Source of the DNA: Rhizobiaceae bacterium
Lineage (GTDB): Bacteria; Pseudomonadota; Alphaproteobacteria; Rhizobiales; Rhizobiaceae
DNA length: 33,507 nucleotides
Direction: 5' to 3'
Assembly: GCA_028279875.1 (NCBI GenBank)
Contig: JANQMU010000137.1
Coordinates: 1-33,507, forward strand
The position numbers were made by a program, and so were the translations under genes. Below are positions 8,864 to 16,695 of this stretch, piece by piece. The notes under the pieces were generated by a model. The model ran no database searches. It was not told the DNA's origin and saw nothing but the letters and a program-made list of their open reading frames with translations. How positions within the stretch are numbered: the stretch's first letter is position 1; every line of letters starts with the position of its first letter.

Positions 8864-8899
8864 AAAAACGCCGCGACCGGGATAGATCGCGGCGTTTTT
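8864..8899 (-). terminator. Hairpin with flanking A/T tracts between xylF and xylH
   Basis: A perfect 13-bp inverted repeat: AAAAACGCCGCGA at 8864-8876 and TCGCGGCGTTTTT at 8887-8899, with a 10-nt loop. On the xylF transcript this is a GC stem followed by a run of U, the classic intrinsic-terminator shape. It lies 22 bp after the xylF stop and before the xylH ribosome-binding site. Partial termination here would yield more binding protein than membrane components, a common pattern in ABC operons. Confidence 0.8.
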
Positions 8900-8920
8900 C
8901 GTTGCGTAGCTTACATCAGA

Positions 8921-9961
8921 CTAGTTGCAGGCCGAGACGGAACCGGCGGCCACACCCTGGCAGACGACGTCCTTGGATACCCATCCGGCATCGATCACCA
9001 CATTGAGGTTCTTGCGGGTGATCGGAACAGGCGCCAGGAAGATGGCGTCCATCTCGATACCGGCCGGACCGCCGGACCATTTCTGGGCGCCCGGAACATC
9101 GGACATGGCCGTGCCGTCGGCCAGCAGGGACGCAACGACCGCCGCGTTCTTGCCAAGCTCACGGGCGTCCTTCCAGACCGACACGGTCTGGGTGCCCAGG
9201 GCAACCCGGTTCAGCGCCGCATGGTCGCCATCCTGCCCGGACACCGGAACGCTGCCGTCCATGCCCTGCGCGGAAAGCGCAGCCACGACACCGCCGGCGG
9301 TGCCGTCATTGGACGCAACCACCGCATCCACGGCATTGTCGTTGGCGGTCAGGATCTGCTCCATGTTCTTCTGGGCATTTTCCGGCTTCCAGCCGTCGGT
9401 ATAGGCTTCGCCGACATTCTTGACCTTGCCGGATTCCATGGCCTCCTTCAGGACTTCCATCTGGCCGGAAAACAGGAAATCGGCATTCGGGTCAGCCGAA
9501 GACCCCTTGATAAAGGCGTAATTGCCCTGCGGCATGGCGGCATAGACCGCCCGCGCCTGCATGCGGCCAACCTCCTTGTTGTCGAAGGTGATGTAGAACG
9601 CTTCGGGATTCTCGATCAGCCGGTCGTAACCGACAACGGGAATGCCCTCGGCCGATGCCTTTTCGACCGCCGGTCCGATGGCGCCGGCATCCTGAGCCAG
9701 GATGATTAGCGCGTCGGCGCCCTGCGAAATCAGCGATTCGACGTCGGTGAGCTGCTTGGCGGCGGAAGACTGGGCGTCCGCCGAAATGTATTTGTTGCCC
9801 GCGGCCTCGATGGCGGCCTTCATCGCCGCCTCGTCCGTTTTCCACCGTTCCTCCTGGAAATTCGACCACGAAACGCCGATCGTCTTTCCTTCGGCCAGTG
9901 CGGCGCCGGCCGATGAAACGGCAAATACTGCGCCTATAAGGGCAGCCTTGAACATTTTCAT
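8921..9961 (-). CDS. xylF: Xylose ABC transporter periplasmic substrate-binding protein
   Basis: A type 1 periplasmic sugar-binding protein of 346 residues. The N-terminus is a typical Sec signal peptide (MKMFK, then a hydrophobic core) with an Ala-Leu-Ala cleavage site after residue 23. The mature protein starts EGKTIGVSW and has the family's two-lobe pattern, with blocks such as ISQGADALIILAQDAGAI, GIPVVGYDRLI and VVASNDGTAGGVVAAL. These match XylF-like D-xylose binders. It is first in the minus-strand xylose run and divergent from xylR. A Shine-Dalgarno-like GGGAGGTTAC precedes the ATG. A terminator-like hairpin follows it, consistent with over-expression relative to xylH and xylG. Confidence 0.94.
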   Translation of the reverse strand: MKMFKAALIGAVFAVSSAGAALAEGKTIGVSWSNFQEERWKTDEAAMKAAIEAAGNKYISADAQSSAAKQLTDVESLISQGADALIILAQDAGAIGPAVEKASAEGIPVVGYDRLIENPEAFYITFDNKEVGRMQARAVYAAMPQGNYAFIKGSSADPNADFLFSGQMEVLKEAMESGKVKNVGEAYTDGWKPENAQKNMEQILTANDNAVDAVVASNDGTAGGVVAALSAQGMDGSVPVSGQDGDHAALNRVALGTQTVSVWKDARELGKNAAVVASLLADGTAMSDVPGAQKWSGGPAGIEMDAIFLAPVPITRKNLNVVIDAGWVSKDVVCQGVAAGSVSACN

Positions 9962-10032
9962 ATTGTAACCTCCCGGTACGTGAACCGCCCACCGGACCCT
10001 CCCCGGCGAACGGCATCATCAAAATACGAGCC

Positions 10033-10057
10033 ATTTAATTCGAGGCTCGAAAAAAAT
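10033..10057. promoter_or_regulatory. Candidate XylR (ROK) operator
   Basis: The core is a perfect palindrome, TTCGAG-G-CTCGAA (10039-10051). Extending to 12-bp arms keeps 10 of 12 positions symmetrical, giving A/T-rich flanks around TTTCG/CGAA-like cores. This is the general shape of NagC/Mlc-type ROK operators. It lies just downstream of the predicted -10 box of xylF, over the expected transcription start, where a bound repressor would block initiation. The divergent gene is a ROK regulator. Confidence 0.6.
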
Positions 10058-10084
10058 AGTGACTTAATCGTCAAGCTGTGTCAA
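10056..10084 (-). promoter_or_regulatory. Predicted xylF promoter (sigma70-type)
   Basis: On the minus strand, TTGACA (10084-10079) is a consensus -35 box. A 17-bp spacer follows, then CACTAT (10061-10056) as the -10 box. Transcription would begin near 10048, leaving a leader of roughly 85 nt before the xylF ATG at 9961. A small palindrome TCAACTTGA (10081-10089) overlaps the -35 and might be a second regulatory site. The rest of this 213-bp divergent gap (9962-10174) must also hold the xylR promoter. TTGAAA at 10086-10091 followed 17 bp later by TATTGC is a weak candidate. Confidence 0.6.
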
Positions 10085-10174
10085 CTTGAAAATCAGGTTG
10101 CGCTAAGTTATTGCAACGAAGCTATTTTTTTGCACCGCAGCATCACGTCTCGGGACTGGGGAGGAACGCAGGCC

Positions 10175-11416
10175 GTGGCAGAACTGGGTCGATCCGACGA
10201 TGTGCGCAAGCGCAATCGGAACAGGATTCTGGCTGTTCTGCGCCGAAATTCGTCGGCGTCCAGCAAGGGAATCTGCGCCCGGACCGGCCTCAGCGCATCA
10301 ACGGTCTCGGCCATAACATCCGAGCTTCTCGACGAAGAGGTCATCATCCGCCAGGACGAGAACGCGCCGGCATCGAGCGGCCGCGGAAGACCGCAGGTGC
10401 GGCTGGCGCTCAACCCGTCCGCTGCGCTCGTTGCCTCCATCGTGCTCCAGGTCGACGCGATTTCGGTCTCCATCACCGACTATGCCGGCAACCGGCTGGC
10501 CGAACGCGACCTTCCCTTCTCTGCGCGCAACGCCGCGCCCGGGGATTTCGCCTGCACGATGATTTCGACCATGAAGGCCGCCCTCGCGGACTGTCCTGAT
10601 ACCACGGGGCCGCTGAAACGCATCCGGCTGGGGGTTCAGGGCGTCACCGATGTCGAAGGACGCGAGATGCTGTGGTCGCCGATCACCCGGCACCGGGAAC
10701 TGCCGTTCAAGAGTCAGTTTGAAGAGGCGTTCAAGGTCCCCGTCAAGGTGTCGAACGACTGCAACATGATCGCCCGTGCGCTGCACTGGCGCGAACCGGA
10801 ACATTTCGATCGCGACTATGCAGCCATCCTGCTGTCGCACGGCATCGGCATGGGCCTGATGCTTAATGGCGACCTCGTCAGCGGCATTCGGTCGTCCGGA
10901 ACCGAGTTCGGCCATCTGACGCATATACCGCAGGGCGCGCTGTGCCGTTGCGGCCGTCAGGGATGCATCGAGGCCTACGCCGGGGATTATGCCATCTACC
11001 GGCGCTCGGTCTGCGCCGGCGCCACCGCCCCGCCGCGCAGCGATATCAGTGACACGCAGATGGATGCGGTGTTTGCCGCTGCGCTCGATGGCGATGAAAA
11101 TGCCCTCGAAGCCTATCGGGAAGCCGGCCGCGCCCTGGGAACCGGGCTTGCCGATATGTTCGCGCTTGTCGATCCGATTCCCGTCGCCTTCGTCGGCAAA
11201 GGCACCAAAGCATTCGAATTCATCGAGCCGGCGCTTCGCGAGGCGCTCGGTGAAATGAAACTCGATACCGGCGCGCGCGACGCCGATATTCGCTGCTATC
11301 CGGACGAGAGGCCGCTGATCGATGAAGGATGCACCATTACTGCACTGCAGGAGGTCGATGAGTTCATGGCCCGCGCGGTCCCCAAATCCAACGCGGTTGT
11401 CAGCGATGCGGTATAG
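10175..11416 (+). CDS. xylR: ROK-family transcriptional regulator, probable XylR
   Basis: A repressor-type ROK protein: an N-terminal winged helix-turn-helix (about residues 14-55, with CARTGLSASTVSAITSELL) fused to a sugar-kinase-like ROK domain. In the ROK domain, VSNDCNMIARAL, a glycine-rich LLSHGIGMGLML block, EFGHLTH and the zinc motif CRCGRQGCIEAYAG are all present. I choose the GTG at 10175 because GGGGAGGAA lies 8 bp upstream and the protein then begins immediately before the HTH; this gives 413 residues. The frame remains open back to an ATG at 9980, but that would overrun the promoter region. It is divergent from xylF, the usual position for a xylose-responsive repressor. The ligand is inferred. 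Confidence 0.88.
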   Translation: MAELGRSDDVRKRNRNRILAVLRRNSSASSKGICARTGLSASTVSAITSELLDEEVIIRQDENAPASSGRGRPQVRLALNPSAALVASIVLQVDAISVSITDYAGNRLAERDLPFSARNAAPGDFACTMISTMKAALADCPDTTGPLKRIRLGVQGVTDVEGREMLWSPITRHRELPFKSQFEEAFKVPVKVSNDCNMIARALHWREPEHFDRDYAAILLSHGIGMGLMLNGDLVSGIRSSGTEFGHLTHIPQGALCRCGRQGCIEAYAGDYAIYRRSVCAGATAPPRSDISDTQMDAVFAAALDGDENALEAYREAGRALGTGLADMFALVDPIPVAFVGKGTKAFEFIEPALREALGEMKLDTGARDADIRCYPDERPLIDEGCTITALQEVDEFMARAVPKSNAVVSDAV

Positions 11417-12824
11417 TCGACTATTCATTGCCGGCCTGTTTGCTGTCGGGGCCGCATTCCCGGCCGCCATTGCCGGCGAACCGTGGTCGGAAAAAGCCAT
11501 ATCGGCCCATGTTTCCCAGTCGTCCCTGACCGGACACCTTGACGCGGCTCAGCTCCGCTCCCTCGTCGACAAAGGCGAGGTGCTGTTCACCGCCAAATTC
11601 ACCGGCGGCGACGGCGTCGGCCGGCCGATGGCGACCCAGGCGATCATCCCGACCAAGCGCAAGCGGCCGCCGCCACAGCTCTTTCAACGTCTGCCCGGGC
11701 CCGACGCAAACGCCTGTTCCTCCTGCCACAACGATCCGGTAACCGGCGGCGCCGGTGATCTCGTCACCAATGTCTTCGTGTCGGAAGGCTTCACCAACCC
11801 GGATTTCGACACCACCGATCCGCAATTCTCCAACGAACGCAACACCAACCACCTGATGGGTGCCGGCCTCATCGAATTGCTCGCCCGGGAAATGAGCGCC
11901 GAACTGCAGGCACAGCGGCGCCAGGCCCTGAGCGCCGCCCGGTCGAGCGGCGAAGCGCAGACGATCCGGCTGGAGGCCAAGGATATCGACTTTGGCACGA
12001 TCACAGCGCACCCGGACGGCATGGTCGATCTTGCCGGGCTTGACGGCATCGACACCGACCTCGTGATCCGGCCGTTCAGTCAAAAGGGCGTCATCACCTC
12101 GCTGCGGCAATTCACCGTCAATGCGCTCAATCACCATCACGGCATGCAGGCGACGGAACGGTTCGGCCCGCGCTGGACCGGCGAGGCCGATTTCGATACC
12201 GATGGCATTGCCGGCGAAATCACCGAAGGCGATGTGTCGGCGCTTGTCGCCTGGCAGGCGACCCGCCGGACACCGCTTCAGCTTGAGCCGGAGGACCCGC
12301 AATGGCGGGCGCTGGCGCGCCAGGGTGACCGCGTCTTCGACGACATCGGCTGTGCGCAGTGTCATCGGCGGGCGCTGCCGCTCGACAGTCTGGCCTTTGC
12401 CGATCCGGGCCCGTTCGACGCCGCCGGAACCCTGCGACCGGGCGAGATCGAACAGGGCGCGATATACGATCTCTCCCTCCTGCCCTGGGTGGCCACTTTG
12501 CCCCGCGATGCAAGCGGCGCTGTCCTGGTGCCGCTCTTCGGCGACCTCAAACGGCACCGGATCGCCGATCAGCAGGTAACCGAACTGGGCAATGAACTGC
12601 TCGGCCAGCGTTTTGTCGACCGCGATGTCTTCATGACCTCGGAATTGTGGGGCATCGCGTCCACCGCGCCCTACGGACACCGCGGTGACATGACGACGCT
12701 TGACGCCATCATTCGCGCCCATGGCGGCGACGCCCGCGGAAGCCGGGACCGCTATGTCGCGCTTGACGACGAACAGCGTACCGCCCTTATCGCCTTTCTG
12801 AAAACACTGGTCATCCAGCCATGA
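11406..12824 (+). CDS. Exported di-haem c-type oxidoreductase (DHOR / DUF1111-like)
   Basis: A periplasmic cytochrome of about 472 residues. The signal peptide MRYSRLFIAGLFAVG ends near AIAGEP (about residue 23). Two haem c attachment motifs are visible: CSSCH (Cys-104, Cys-107, His-108) and CAQCH (Cys-316, Cys-319, His-320). The C-terminus has the ELWGIASTAPYGHRGDM and DAIIRAHGGDAR blocks typical of the DHOR family, which is distantly related to di-haem cytochrome c peroxidases and once called thiol oxidoreductase. The reaction is unknown. The ATG at 11406 lies inside the end of xylR (11-bp overlap), with no obvious Shine-Dalgarno sequence, so expression may depend on translational coupling. 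It overlaps the next gene by 4 bp. Confidence 0.82.
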   Translation: MRYSRLFIAGLFAVGAAFPAAIAGEPWSEKAISAHVSQSSLTGHLDAAQLRSLVDKGEVLFTAKFTGGDGVGRPMATQAIIPTKRKRPPPQLFQRLPGPDANACSSCHNDPVTGGAGDLVTNVFVSEGFTNPDFDTTDPQFSNERNTNHLMGAGLIELLAREMSAELQAQRRQALSAARSSGEAQTIRLEAKDIDFGTITAHPDGMVDLAGLDGIDTDLVIRPFSQKGVITSLRQFTVNALNHHHGMQATERFGPRWTGEADFDTDGIAGEITEGDVSALVAWQATRRTPLQLEPEDPQWRALARQGDRVFDDIGCAQCHRRALPLDSLAFADPGPFDAAGTLRPGEIEQGAIYDLSLLPWVATLPRDASGAVLVPLFGDLKRHRIADQQVTELGNELLGQRFVDRDVFMTSELWGIASTAPYGHRGDMTTLDAIIRAHGGDARGSRDRYVALDDEQRTALIAFLKTLVIQP

Positions 12825-14461
12825 ACAGAGTCCTGACCGCCATCCCCGCCCTGTTGATTCCGCTGATAGCATGCCAGCCGGCTTTCGGCGAAGATGCCCC
12901 GCCGATGGATGTTCCGGTAATGGTCGAGCAGGCACTTTCCGCCGGCATCGATCATATCTATGCCGGCCCGTGGGAGTATTTCGTCGGTGGCGGTGCGGCG
13001 TCCTTCGACTGCAATGGCGACCGGTTCCCCGATCTCGTCCTGGCGGGTGGCGAAAACCCGGCACGGCTGTTCGTCAATCGCAGCCGGCCGGGCGAAGCCC
13101 TGCAATTCGAGCACCGCGATTTCGGCATTGCGGCCGATGATACGCGGAAGGTCACCGGGCTCTATCCCATCGACATCGACAATGACGGCTTCCGTGACCT
13201 GGTGCTGCTGCGGGTTGGCCGCAACATCATCCTCAGGGGCGGGCCGGACTGCACCTTCGAAAATGCCGGTCGCGCCTTCTCCTTCGATGGCGGGCGGGCC
13301 TGGACCACCGCCTTTGCCGCGACCTTCGAAAAGGGCCGGACATTCCCGACACTGGCCTTTGGCAACTATGTCGATCGTACGGCCCCCGGCTCCCCCTGGG
13401 GAACCTGCCATGACAATGTGCTGATGCGCCCCTCGGACGCGGAAAGCCCCGATTATCGGGACCCGGAGGCCCTGTCGCCGGGATATTGCAGCCTGTCGAT
13501 GATCTTCACGGACTGGAACCGCTCGGGAACGCCTGCCCTGCGCATCACCAATGACCGGCACTATTACCGGGACGGTGAGGAACAGCTGTGGCGCGTCGAT
13601 CCCGGCAAGCCGGCGCGCGCCTACCGCCGCTCCGACGGCTGGCGGCGCGTCAACATCTGGGGCATGGGGATCGCCGAGGGCGACATCGATGCCGACGGCT
13701 ATCCCGAATATGCCCTGACATCGATGGGGGACACCAAGCTGCAGACGCTTGACGACGAGGCCGAGGAAGGACGGCCGGTCTATCGCGACATCGCCTATGA
13801 GCGCAACGCCACGGCCCACCGTCCCTACACCGGCGACGATCTGAAGCCCTCCACCGGCTGGCACTCGGAGTTCGCCGATATCAACAATGACGGCCTGCTG
13901 GACCTCTTCATCGCCAAGGGCAATGTCGAGAAGATGCCGGATTTCGCAGCCTATGATCCCGACAATCTGCTGCTCGGCCGCCATGACGGCACATTCGCGG
14001 AGGTCGGCCACCTGGCCGGGATCGACCTTGATCGGCGTGGCCGCGGCGCGGTGCTTGCCGATTTCAACATGGACGGAGCGCTCGACCTGGTCGTCGTCAA
14101 CCGGGAGGCCCCGGTCAGCGTGTTCCGCAACCGCGGCGGCCGCACCCCTTGGGGCGCCCGGCCGATGGGCAACTGGCTGCAGATCGAACTGCGGCAGGAC
14201 GGCGCCAACCGCAACGCCATCGGCGCGACGATCCTCGTCAAGTCCGGCAATGCCACCCGGCTTCGCAAGGTGCATGCCGGCGGCGGACACGCTTCGTCGC
14301 ATGCCGGCTTCATTCATGTGGGAACCGGCGTTGCCGAGCGCGCGCAGATCCGGATCCAGTGGCCTGACGGCGAATGGAGCCCGGCCTATCGGGTCTTCGC
14401 CAACAATTTCGTGGTTATCGAAAGAGGCGAGGCCGAAGCCCGCTACTGGTACCCCTGGTAA
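12821..14461 (+). CDS. Exported FG-GAP repeat / ASPIC-UnbV (CRTAC1-like) protein
   Basis: A 546-residue exported protein. Five aspartate-rich, calcium-loop-type repeats are visible: FDCNGDRFPDL (about 62-72), IDIDNDGFRDL (about 117-127), GDIDADGYPEY (about 288), ADINNDGLLDL (about 352) and ADFNMDGALDL (about 413). These form an FG-GAP/VCBS beta-propeller. The last 100 residues match the ASPIC/UnbV domain, including NAIGATILVKSG, HAGGGHASSHAG and IQWPDGEWSP. The N-terminus could be a Sec signal peptide cleaved after AFG, or a lipoprotein signal, since LIAC at 15-18 fits a lipobox. It overlaps the upstream DHOR gene (ATGA), so the two probably act together in the envelope. The function is not established. 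Confidence 0.82.
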   Translation: MNRVLTAIPALLIPLIACQPAFGEDAPPMDVPVMVEQALSAGIDHIYAGPWEYFVGGGAASFDCNGDRFPDLVLAGGENPARLFVNRSRPGEALQFEHRDFGIAADDTRKVTGLYPIDIDNDGFRDLVLLRVGRNIILRGGPDCTFENAGRAFSFDGGRAWTTAFAATFEKGRTFPTLAFGNYVDRTAPGSPWGTCHDNVLMRPSDAESPDYRDPEALSPGYCSLSMIFTDWNRSGTPALRITNDRHYYRDGEEQLWRVDPGKPARAYRRSDGWRRVNIWGMGIAEGDIDADGYPEYALTSMGDTKLQTLDDEAEEGRPVYRDIAYERNATAHRPYTGDDLKPSTGWHSEFADINNDGLLDLFIAKGNVEKMPDFAAYDPDNLLLGRHDGTFAEVGHLAGIDLDRRGRGAVLADFNMDGALDLVVVNREAPVSVFRNRGGRTPWGARPMGNWLQIELRQDGANRNAIGATILVKSGNATRLRKVHAGGGHASSHAGFIHVGTGVAERAQIRIQWPDGEWSPAYRVFANNFVVIERGEAEARYWYPW

Positions 14462-14468
14462 CCGATTA

Positions 14469-15629
14469 TCACGCGCGGTGGGCGGTTTCACCGCCGATCC
14501 AGACCTCCAGAACATCGAGCGCCGGCGATACATGCACGAAATCCGCTCGGCTTGCCGCTTTCAGGCAGCCATGCGTCTGCGCAAGGCCCATCGCCTCGGC
14601 TGGATAGAGGGACGCCATGCGCAGCGCCTCGTCGAGCGGCACGCCGACGGTGTCGATCAGCGTCCGGATGGAGGCCATCATGTCGATATCGGCGCCGGCC
14701 AGCGTGCCGTCCTTAAGGGTCAAGCGGCCATCCGCCCGGGTGACCTGGCGTCCGTTCAGGGTGATCGTCGTCAGGTCGCTGCCGATCGTCGACATGGCGT
14801 CGGTCACCAGGAACAGTTTTCCGGGACCCTTCTTGGCCCGAAGCGCAATTGCCATGGTCGCCGGATCGACATGGTGTCCATCGGCGATCAGGCCGGCATA
14901 GACGGATCCGGTCTCCAGCGCCGCGCCGACCACACCGGGTTCGCGGTGCCCGAGCGGGCTCATGGCGTTGAACAGATGGGTCACCATATGCGCGCCGGCC
15001 TCCATCATGGCTCGTGCCTCGCCATAACCGGCAGCGCTGTGGCCTAGGCTGATGCGCACGCCGCCATCGACGAGCCGCTTCAGTTGCGCCGCCGTAACGG
15101 CCTCCGGCGCCATGGTGACAAGCAGATTGCCGATGTTTCGCGCCGTGTCGATCAGCCGGTCAATATCGGCATCGGTCGCGGGTCTGATCAGCGCCGGATC
15201 ATGGGCGCCGCAACGTGCCTTGGAGAGATGCGGCCCCTCCAGATGCAGGCCCAGGCACCCGGCGACCGGCAATGCAATTGCGGCCTTTGCCGCCTCGATC
15301 GCCCGTTGCGTCATGTCGGGCGTATCGGTAATCAGCGTGGCGAGCAGCGCCGTCGTACCGTAGGCCGCATGGGCGCGGCAAATCCGCTCGATGGCATCGC
15401 CGGACGGATCGTCATTGAGCAGCACACCGCCACCGCCATTGACCTGCAGATCCACAAAGCCGGGAACCAGATAGCCCTCGCCAAGCCGCCGAACGGTTGC
15501 CCCGTGCGGCACGTCGCGCTCCGGGACAATCGTCGTAACGTGCCCGTCCGCATGGACCACGGCGCTGTCCTCGTGCCAGCGCCGGCCGTCAAAAATGGTC
15601 GGCGCGCTGATCGCGGTGAGCTGGTTCAT
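14469..15629 (-). CDS. nagA: N-acetylglucosamine-6-phosphate deacetylase
   Basis: Hydrolyses GlcNAc-6-phosphate to glucosamine-6-phosphate and acetate in the cytosol. It is an amidohydrolase-superfamily protein of 386 residues, the normal NagA length. Visible motifs are PGFVDLQVNGGGG (56-68), the metal-binding Glu-131 in LHLEGPHLS, His-197 in SLGHSAAGYGEA, His-218 in THLFNAMSPLGHREPG, ADGHHVDP (249-256), and the catalytic Asp-277 in LVTDAMSTIG. It is the last gene of the minus-strand nag operon, its start overlaps the SIS-domain gene stop by 4 bp, and it converges with the FG-GAP gene across a 7-bp gap. In this locus it acts after MurQ, which produces GlcNAc-6-P. Confidence 0.95.
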   Translation of the reverse strand: MNQLTAISAPTIFDGRRWHEDSAVVHADGHVTTIVPERDVPHGATVRRLGEGYLVPGFVDLQVNGGGGVLLNDDPSGDAIERICRAHAAYGTTALLATLITDTPDMTQRAIEAAKAAIALPVAGCLGLHLEGPHLSKARCGAHDPALIRPATDADIDRLIDTARNIGNLLVTMAPEAVTAAQLKRLVDGGVRISLGHSAAGYGEARAMMEAGAHMVTHLFNAMSPLGHREPGVVGAALETGSVYAGLIADGHHVDPATMAIALRAKKGPGKLFLVTDAMSTIGSDLTTITLNGRQVTRADGRLTLKDGTLAGADIDMMASIRTLIDTVGVPLDEALRMASLYPAEAMGLAQTHGCLKAASRADFVHVSPALDVLEVWIGGETAHRA

Positions 15630-16645
15630 AGGGTTTCGGTCACCTTTTTCAGGCGGACCGGACGATCCGGATCGAGTCCCCGGTCCCGCGCAAGCCTTTC
15701 GACAAATCCATAGAACGGCGCGATCAGGGCAACCGCATCGGTCAACGGGTGACCGGTATCCACGAAATCCAGTTTCCGTGCTTTCGTCGCCCGGCCGGAC
15801 GTGACATGCACCGCGGCCCCCCCGCCCGCCAGCCGCTCTGCGGTCTCAACCACCGACCCTTCGGCCGCATCGCGAACGGCAAGCCCGAGCACGGGAAATC
15901 CGGCTCCCACCATCGAAACCGGACCATGCAGCACCTCGGCGGCGCTGTAGGCTTCGGCATGCTGGTTGCAGGTTTCCTTGAATTTCAGGGCAGCCTCATG
16001 GGCAATGGCCAGCGCCGGTCCGCGTCCGAGGATGAACAGGGAAGGCTCACCTTCAACGTCCTCAGCCAGTGCCGACCAGTCCAGCGTGACGGCCCGGGCC
16101 ATCTGCGCCGGCAGCCGCTGGAGTGCCTCGCTCATATCTTCGTCACCCGTCCACGCGGCCAGGATCATCAGGCCGGCGACGATCGAATTGACGTAGGTCT
16201 TGGTCGCGGCAACACCGAGCTCCGATCCTGCGCGAATGTCGACGGAATGATCGCTGCCTGAGGCCAGCGGCGAACCGGGGGCATTGGTCAGCGCGACAGT
16301 CAGCGCTCCTCCGCGTTTTGCCGCGTCCTGCATGGCCACGATATCGGGGCTGCGCCCGGACTGCGAAACCGACAAGCAGAGCGCCGTGTCGAGCGCAAGC
16401 GGCGCCCGATAGATCGAGGCGATGGAGGGACCGATCGAGGCCACGGGGCGGCCGGCCTTCAACTCGATGGCATATTTGAGGAATGCCGCCGCATGGTCGG
16501 ACGAGCCTCGCGCAACCGTGACGACAATCGCCGGATCGCGCGCCCGTAGCACCGCTCCGACGGCCTCCGCGCCGGCCGAAAACCCCTCAATCAGCCGGCC
16601 AACGGCTTCCGGTATTTCGTCTATTTCACGCCGCATATTCGTCAA
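15626..16645 (-). CDS. SIS-domain sugar-phosphate deaminase/isomerase (NagB-II / AgaS-like)
   Basis: Two SIS domains of the GlmS isomerase type are present, without a glutaminase domain. Key blocks are ARGSSDHAAAFLKYAIE, CLSVSQSGRSPDIVAMQDAA and YSAAEVLHGPVSMVGAGFP. Proteins of this kind replace classical NagB in many proteobacteria, converting glucosamine-6-phosphate to fructose-6-phosphate plus ammonia. An AgaS-type galactosamine role is possible. I choose TTG at 16645 as start (339 residues): GGAG lies 8 bp upstream and the protein then begins with the family's LTNMRREIDEIPEAV sequence. An ATG at 16636 or an extension to 16693 are alternatives. It lies between the regulator gene and nagA, coupled to nagA by ATGA. 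Confidence 0.87.
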   Translation of the reverse strand: MTNMRREIDEIPEAVGRLIEGFSAGAEAVGAVLRARDPAIVVTVARGSSDHAAAFLKYAIELKAGRPVASIGPSIASIYRAPLALDTALCLSVSQSGRSPDIVAMQDAAKRGGALTVALTNAPGSPLASGSDHSVDIRAGSELGVAATKTYVNSIVAGLMILAAWTGDEDMSEALQRLPAQMARAVTLDWSALAEDVEGEPSLFILGRGPALAIAHEAALKFKETCNQHAEAYSAAEVLHGPVSMVGAGFPVLGLAVRDAAEGSVVETAERLAGGGAAVHVTSGRATKARKLDFVDTGHPLTDAVALIAPFYGFVERLARDRGLDPDRPVRLKKVTETL

Positions 16646-16695
16646 ATCATCATCTCCATCGAACGGCCTCGCATTGCGCCGGCGACAAAACACCG

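Noticed and set aside
9980..10174. N-terminal extension of XylR to the ATG at 9980
   Set aside because: It would run through the divergent promoter and operator, and adds about 65 residues without family character. The GTG at 10175 has a strong Shine-Dalgarno sequence.
12752..14533. A 593-codon minus-strand frame opposite the FG-GAP/ASPIC gene
   Set aside because: No domain, no ribosome-binding site, and wholly antisense to a gene with clear repeats and signal peptide.
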